Positions 36,747 through 41,232 of a DNA stretch of 41,232 nucleotides are shown here, piece by piece. The notes beneath the pieces are model-generated. The model was not told the DNA's origin. It searched no databases and saw only the letters and a program-made list of their open reading frames with translations. The DNA lies in assembly GCA_016867095.1 (NCBI GenBank), contig VGKK01000001.1, positions 1 through 41,232 on the forward strand. Direction: 5' to 3'. Positions within the stretch are counted from its first letter, which is position 1, and each line of letters begins with the position of its first letter. This DNA is from Candidatus Omnitrophota bacterium. GTDB lineage: Bacteria > Omnitrophota > Gorgyraeia > Gygaellales > Profunditerraquicolaceae. Both the position numbers and the translations under genes were made by a program.

Positions 36747-39700
36747 CTATTTTATCACCGCCGGTTCGCCGGGTAGAACATCTATCTTTTGCAGCGCAGC
36801 CGCAAATTCTGCGCTCGGTTTCTGCTCCAGCATCACCAGGATTTCTTTCAACGATTCATCGCTGCCGGTGCAGCGTTCCTCTTCCATGCGCATAATATCC
36901 GCAATACAGCCGAGCACCTTATCTATTTCCTTATCCGCGCAGCCGCCTGCCACGCAACCCTGCAAATACTCCTTTATCCTCTGCGGTGACGGGGTGATAT
37001 TCGCCGCCAGCATCCGCTCTATCTCCTGCCATTCTTTGGCTAATTCGGGATTGACTTCGCGCTGGAAAGTTAGAGGGCTAGAGGGCTGGATGGTACGCAA
37101 ACCGCCCATCGGCTGAATAGCAATGGGCATATTGCCGCTGAAATCGATACCGCCCTTGCCGGTATCTTTTTGTTCTGTTACTATAAAAGTATCACTTTTG
37201 CTATCTTGCCCTAATGACCCCCGGCTATCGAAATTGTTCGGTTTAATTCGGTTAAGTTCAGGATCTTTCGTGCCAGATCCGAACCTGATTGCTAAATCTC
37301 CAGATACATTAATGTACGCATCATAGCCAAGCTGGCGTAAACCCTCTGCCATTTTATCCGCATATGATGCAAACCGCTGACCCTGCATACGTGCACGGAC
37401 AGCTTTTAATTCCGCCGCAAAAGGGGTGTTTAATACAATGCTGGCGCCGTTCTCCCATAACTCAGTCCCTATGATGTCATACTGCACGTGCTCATCTATA
37501 GTAAACCCCAACTCTACAATTTCCAGCGATTGGCCTGTTTTTCTATAAATTACATATTCATGCCCGCCCACTGTATTATCATTTGTAGATAAAAACAGGT
37601 ATCCGTTTTCTTTTAAATGAACTTTCAACCTCTCTAACGCTAATCTTCTCTGCTCTGGCGGATAGTGCATAAGGACATTGCTAACCCTGATCAAGTCCGC
37701 CTGTTCTGCCAATCTTAAGCCGAACAAATCGCCTTTTACCGGCTCAATACCCGCCTCCGGCGCATAATGCTCTACCGGATGGAAAAATATGTAATTCATG
37801 TCCATATCAAGCCGACCTTCGCCGCCGCCTTTTTGCCACAATTCATCCCTTACCGCGTTTATTCTCCGGATCTGTTGAGGCGTTAAATCATCAAGGCCTT
37901 TCGATGCTTTATCATTGACGACGCCATAGAGGTTCCCATCGCCATCATAAAGCGCATAAAAACCTACGCTGAAATCGTCAAATGAATCATTGTTTATCCA
38001 TACCGCATACTCCGGCATTTGGTTATCTACGCCTATCATGCGGACATCAAGCCCGTTAGCCGCTAGCGTCTGGCGCAACCTGGCCGTAGTAATCCATGGT
38101 TCGTCCGCAGTATTAAAACCGGGTCCGATATCCACAACGGTTAATTTATCCGTCCTGCCTTTAAGTAATTCACCGATTCTGAGATTAGCCTTATCCAACC
38201 TCTCTACTCCAGTAGCTTGACGGGTGATTTTGCCGCCGGTAGGCTCCGCCTCCCCGGTGCCGCCGGCTTGCGGCTGCTGGGCAGCGGGGTTATCTTTATT
38301 GGTCCATCCCCAGCGCGCAAAGGCGCCGGGGTTGCGCCTCGTATAATCCGCATAAGCTGCCAAAACCTCTTCTCCAGTGGTAGCGGTCCCTTCCTTGGCC
38401 AGCTGCTGGGCATACTCGGCTAAACCGGGGCGGTCGCCGTATTTAGACTGTAATATTTTCAGGATTTGGGCGGCGGTTAAAGCTTCTTTTGTTTTAGTAG
38501 CTGCTACCGGTTTCCCGTTTTTATTTATACAATCTTCCACCATAGCCGCATAATCGCTCAAAAGCTGTTGGAAGGCAGGATGGAGCCTAGGATTATCCAT
38601 TTTTGTCTGATATAGCTTGTTTAAATGCGGATAAAGCTGGGGCCAAATCTCAATAGCAGCAGTGTCTTTTCGCCTATCATAATCTCCCCGCCAGATAGCC
38701 TCAAAAGCCGCAACAGGAATGCCAAATTCCTTTGCCTTATCCCTAATATCCCCCTTAAACATCCTGTATATCGCCGCTAAACCTCGGTTTTTGCTTGGGT
38801 CTGAATCTTCTTTTATGTATTCTATCAGCGCCGCGTTTAGCAATTTTATATTCCGAATAAGTTGATAGACTCCCTGGGCAAGTCTTGTTGAGCCATAAAT
38901 AAGCTCTTGATTGTCTAAATGGAAGATTTCACCTGCATCAGCCGGATCGTAATAGGGAAGCAGCAATCCCAGATAATCAGTTCTTTCTTTAGTCTTAGGC
39001 GCTTGCCCGTTTACCGGCTTAACCACGCCGCCGCCTGAGATGAGAACGCTGGATTGTTTGCCCATAAGCGAGATCACATCCCTAGGATACCCTTTTTCAT
39101 AAAATCTGCTGGCAAGCAGGGCAAATTCAATGTATTTGGCTTCCTCCGTAAGATTGCCGGCAAAGGCTAACTGTAGCTCAATTTCATATCTGGCGCGGTC
39201 AAACATGTTTGTTTCGCAAAGATAATAGAATAAATCTGTTTTGACTCTTTCAGAAATGGTGGAAGGAAATAGTATTTCGTGTTCCAAGGCCTCCACGCCT
39301 TTTAATAAGGCCCCTTCTCTACGCCATTCAAGGCCATAAATAGGCGCGGCCAGGTATCTAAGGGCCTGCTCATTTTTATCGGGCTCCTGCGTATTCGGCC
39401 TGCTATAGAGATGCACCTTAAAACCGACAGCGGGGCCAATAGAGGCAGCCTCAAGCGCGCTAATCTCCTTAATCTGTTTTTCTAAAAATCTTTCGTTAAC
39501 CTCTGCGTTCCTTAAGCCGTTTTCTGCTTTAGCCTTAAAAAGTATAAGTGCTACTGCCGCATCTGATATTTGCCTATCCATAGCCTGAGATTGCGCTCTT
39601 ATCCGCAATATCAAGTCTGCATCGGCTCTTAAACCAGGCATTACCATCTCCCAATAGGTTTTAAATTCCTGGTCAGTAAAGAGCTCTTTCACAGCGGGCA

Positions 39701-41231
39701 GGCCGTGTTGGAATAGGCGCCAGGCGTTTGTGCCGCTGGCAATGCCTAAGCGCACCAGATCATCGCCTATCTGGTTTAAAGTAGCTCTGTCAATAATAAG
39801 GGCTTTCACAACAGGCAGGCCGTATCGGAATAGGTCCCAGGCATCTGCCCCGGCAGCCACACCCAGGCGCACCAGGTCATCGCCTATCTGGTTTAAAGTA
39901 GCTCTGTCAATAATAAGGGCTTTCACAGCGGGCAGGCCGTATTGGAATAGGAACCAGGCATTTGTGCCGCTGGCAATGCCTAAGCGCACCAGGTCAGGCC
40001 AATAGGTTTTAAATTCCTGGTCAGTAAAGAGCTTTTTCACAGCGGGCAGGCTTTGTTGGAATAGGAGCCAGGCATCTGCCCCGGCAGCCACATATAATTT
40101 CTTAAAAGGGATATACCCATAAATCGCAATTATGCCGACAAAGTCTCTATTTAGTTTTTGGATATCTATTCTCTGGGTTAAAAATTCTTCAGCCGCATCT
40201 TCTTCTTCAACCGTTCCTTTTAGCGAGCCCGCCTCCCCGGTGCCGCCGGCTTGCGCTTGGCGCTCGCGTTCCATCCTATCCTGGATATCGCGCTCCGGCA
40301 TCCCGCCGCCTTCAATCCAGTAATAACCGTCTTTTTTATAAACCGGCATAACTGCGCCGTTTAAAACTATATGTTCCTCGCCGGAGGTTAAAACCAACCG
40401 CGCGTTATCGTCTATTTCTCCGGCGCTCATCGGCTCTTTAGCATACTCGCCTCGTCTTAGGTCAAGCACGTGACTGATCAGAGCATCCTTTAATTGCTGG
40501 GCAGTATAAGTTGTTTCTGCGGATCCGCCTTTTATCCTATCCTCACCTAACATACCACTGCGACGCGCCGTCGTTTCCTCGTTGCCTTGCCTGCTTAATT
40601 GTGCCCATACATTTAGGAAATCTATCTCTTTATCAATTTCGGCTACCAGAAATGCCTTGATTTCTTCGCGCAGCACAGCGTTCGGATCAGCTTCATTGAG
40701 ATGGAATTGCGCTTTAAAAGCGCTTATTTGCCTGTTTTTTTCCGCCAGCACCGCATCATCGTTAACTTTTTTTAGAGAATTTTCCAGCGATGTGGACAGA
40801 TATGTCGCTATTCCTACTGCTTCTAATATCTGCTGACGCAAAAATTCATCTTCGGTTTTACTGTTACTCTGGAGGGATGCTTTGACCGTCTCTAGGATGC
40901 GTATTAAGTTTTGCGGATTATCTTCGCGTATCTGCCCCTGAGATCTCAATGAGCGTAAAGTGCCTCTTAAAAGACCTAAAAGAATATGTGTTCCGATAAA
41001 CTCACCTTTGAAATAATCGGCCATGCTGATGTTTTGACGCGGGCCTTTGTTGTGATAAAGCGCAAGGTCGGATCTTTCTTTTATGTATTTTTTATTTGCG
41101 GCTACGGTAGCAAAAGTTAAATAGAAATCATCTAGGCGCAGGCCAAAATTATCGGTGGGACAAGCCATAGGGACATCCGCGGTTATCCCTGTAGCGGTAG
41201 TAAAACTGGCGACCTCAGGAGAAGTTCCCAT
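36747..41231 (-). CDS. 3' part of a giant multidomain protein with a methyltransferase domain
   Basis: 1494 codons are open to the right edge. A Met lies at the edge, but nothing shows it is the true start. In order: an alpha-helical N-terminal region; a linker with QAGGTGEAGS (about residues 325-335); four 39-residue helical repeats (about 374-527, LVRLGIASGTNAWFLF type); a long helical region; a second QAGGTGEAE linker (about 985-1005); a SAM methyltransferase-like domain (about 1025-1210, VVDIGPGF, IGVDNQMPE, LIRVSNVLMHYPPEQRR, LFLSTND); and a Cys-containing C-terminus. Such modular giants with AGGTGEA linkers are typical of Omnitrophota. No function is assigned. Confidence 0.8.
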   Translation of the reverse strand: MGTSPEVASFTTATGITADVPMACPTDNFGLRLDDFYLTFATVAANKKYIKERSDLALYHNKGPRQNISMADYFKGEFIGTHILLGLLRGTLRSLRSQGQIREDNPQNLIRILETVKASLQSNSKTEDEFLRQQILEAVGIATYLSTSLENSLKKVNDDAVLAEKNRQISAFKAQFHLNEADPNAVLREEIKAFLVAEIDKEIDFLNVWAQLSRQGNEETTARRSGMLGEDRIKGGSAETTYTAQQLKDALISHVLDLRRGEYAKEPMSAGEIDDNARLVLTSGEEHIVLNGAVMPVYKKDGYYWIEGGGMPERDIQDRMERERQAQAGGTGEAGSLKGTVEEEDAAEEFLTQRIDIQKLNRDFVGIIAIYGYIPFKKLYVAAGADAWLLFQQSLPAVKKLFTDQEFKTYWPDLVRLGIASGTNAWFLFQYGLPAVKALIIDRATLNQIGDDLVRLGVAAGADAWDLFRYGLPVVKALIIDRATLNQIGDDLVRLGIASGTNAWRLFQHGLPAVKELFTDQEFKTYWEMVMPGLRADADLILRIRAQSQAMDRQISDAAVALILFKAKAENGLRNAEVNERFLEKQIKEISALEAASIGPAVGFKVHLYSRPNTQEPDKNEQALRYLAAPIYGLEWRREGALLKGVEALEHEILFPSTISERVKTDLFYYLCETNMFDRARYEIELQLAFAGNLTEEAKYIEFALLASRFYEKGYPRDVISLMGKQSSVLISGGGVVKPVNGQAPKTKERTDYLGLLLPYYDPADAGEIFHLDNQELIYGSTRLAQGVYQLIRNIKLLNAALIEYIKEDSDPSKNRGLAAIYRMFKGDIRDKAKEFGIPVAAFEAIWRGDYDRRKDTAAIEIWPQLYPHLNKLYQTKMDNPRLHPAFQQLLSDYAAMVEDCINKNGKPVAATKTKEALTAAQILKILQSKYGDRPGLAEYAQQLAKEGTATTGEEVLAAYADYTRRNPGAFARWGWTNKDNPAAQQPQAGGTGEAEPTGGKITRQATGVERLDKANLRIGELLKGRTDKLTVVDIGPGFNTADEPWITTARLRQTLAANGLDVRMIGVDNQMPEYAVWINNDSFDDFSVGFYALYDGDGNLYGVVNDKASKGLDDLTPQQIRRINAVRDELWQKGGGEGRLDMDMNYIFFHPVEHYAPEAGIEPVKGDLFGLRLAEQADLIRVSNVLMHYPPEQRRLALERLKVHLKENGYLFLSTNDNTVGGHEYVIYRKTGQSLEIVELGFTIDEHVQYDIIGTELWENGASIVLNTPFAAELKAVRARMQGQRFASYADKMAEGLRQLGYDAYINVSGDLAIRFGSGTKDPELNRIKPNNFDSRGSLGQDSKSDTFIVTEQKDTGKGGIDFSGNMPIAIQPMGGLRTIQPSSPLTFQREVNPELAKEWQEIERMLAANITPSPQRIKEYLQGCVAGGCADKEIDKVLGCIADIMRMEEERCTGSDESLKEILVMLEQKPSAEFAAALQKIDVLPGEPAVIK
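37069..37092. repeat. Three octamers inside the giant gene
   Basis: GTTAGAGG, GCTAGAGG, GCTGGATG in strict 8-base register. They encode the QPSSPLTF stretch near the C-terminus. Three octamers equal 24 bases, so the frame is kept. Confidence 0.7.
39667..40100 (-). repeat. Tandem 117-bp (39-residue) repeats in the giant gene
   Basis: The marker GCGCACCAG occurs at 39750, 39867 and 39984, exactly 117 bases apart. The copies encode variants of VRLGxAxGxxAWxLFxxGLPxVKxL with two alternating endings (FTDQEFKTYW and IIDRATLNQIGDDL). The middle copies are nearly identical in DNA, showing recent duplication or conversion. Helical-repeat (HEAT/ARM-like) character is inferred. Confidence 0.9.
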
Positions 41232-41232
41232 A

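Overview
The window is a dense bacterial segment of about 41 kb in which every recognisable gene but one, plus one short gene remnant, lies on the minus strand. The gene set points to a strict anaerobe with a Gram-negative style envelope: ferredoxin-dependent 2-oxoacid oxidoreductase, rubrerythrin, FeoAB, MetV of the Wood-Ljungdahl methyl branch, a biotin synthase lacking two of the usual auxiliary-cluster ligands, and lipoprotein and secreted proteins. The very long protein with Ala-Gly-Gly-Thr-Gly-Glu-Ala linkers and many S23-type/DUF-type accessory genes resemble Candidatus Omnitrophota (OP3) genomes. That assignment is an inference from gene style; there is no rRNA in the window.

Layout. 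1-2.4 kb: biotin genes bioB-bioF-(BioH-like hydrolase, cut by the window edge) behind a candidate BirA operator. 2.5-4.7 kb: a ThiI/MnmA-like PP-loop protein, then thi4 under a TPP riboswitch that carries a 93-bp MITE-like insertion with a 4-bp target duplication. 4.8-10.4 kb: a trehalose cluster (membrane HAMP-OtsA fusion, OtsB, DUF5752, TreT-like GT4) flanked by a plus-strand HTH gene and a truncated copy of it. 10.6-13.1 kb: decayed accessory DNA, namely an AlbA_2 regulator broken by a nonsense codon and by a 13-bp tandem repeat, and an internally deleted IS256-family element with visible terminal inverted repeats. 13.2-18.3 kb: an iron/oxidative-stress operon (Fur, zinc ribbon, rubrerythrin, NifX-like, methyltransferase, ZIP, FeoA, FeoB) with two nearly identical Fur boxes. 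18.3-21.1 kb: accessory genes (membrane protein, four-helix-bundle protein, DUF4143 ATPase with its own operator-rich promoter) ending at tRNA-Gln, with a direct repeat touching the tRNA 3' end. 21.1-33.3 kb: a long housekeeping series rny, ymdB, GH39-like protein, xseA, xseB, dxs, ferredoxin, 2-oxoacid oxidoreductase alpha/beta/gamma, gltX, lipoprotein, tRNA-Gln. 33.3-36.1 kb: 5-FTHF cyclo-ligase, IscU/NifU-type scaffold, MetV, and a broken nucleotidyltransferase with a small partner. 36.2-41.2 kb: a second four-helix-bundle gene inside an inverted-repeat element and the 3' part of a giant gene.

The most unusual theme is a family of short 'word' arrays. Several gaps between genes hold inverted arms built of degenerate words of constant length, 7 nt in one element, 8 in others, about 9 in others. 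Related octamer arrays sit in frame inside dxs, the oxidoreductase alpha gene and the giant gene. One nonamer element encodes the signal-peptide core of the GH39-like protein, and another contains a whole four-helix-bundle gene. Together with the riboswitch-interrupting element they suggest an active or recently active population of tiny non-autonomous repeats shaping both regulation and proteins.
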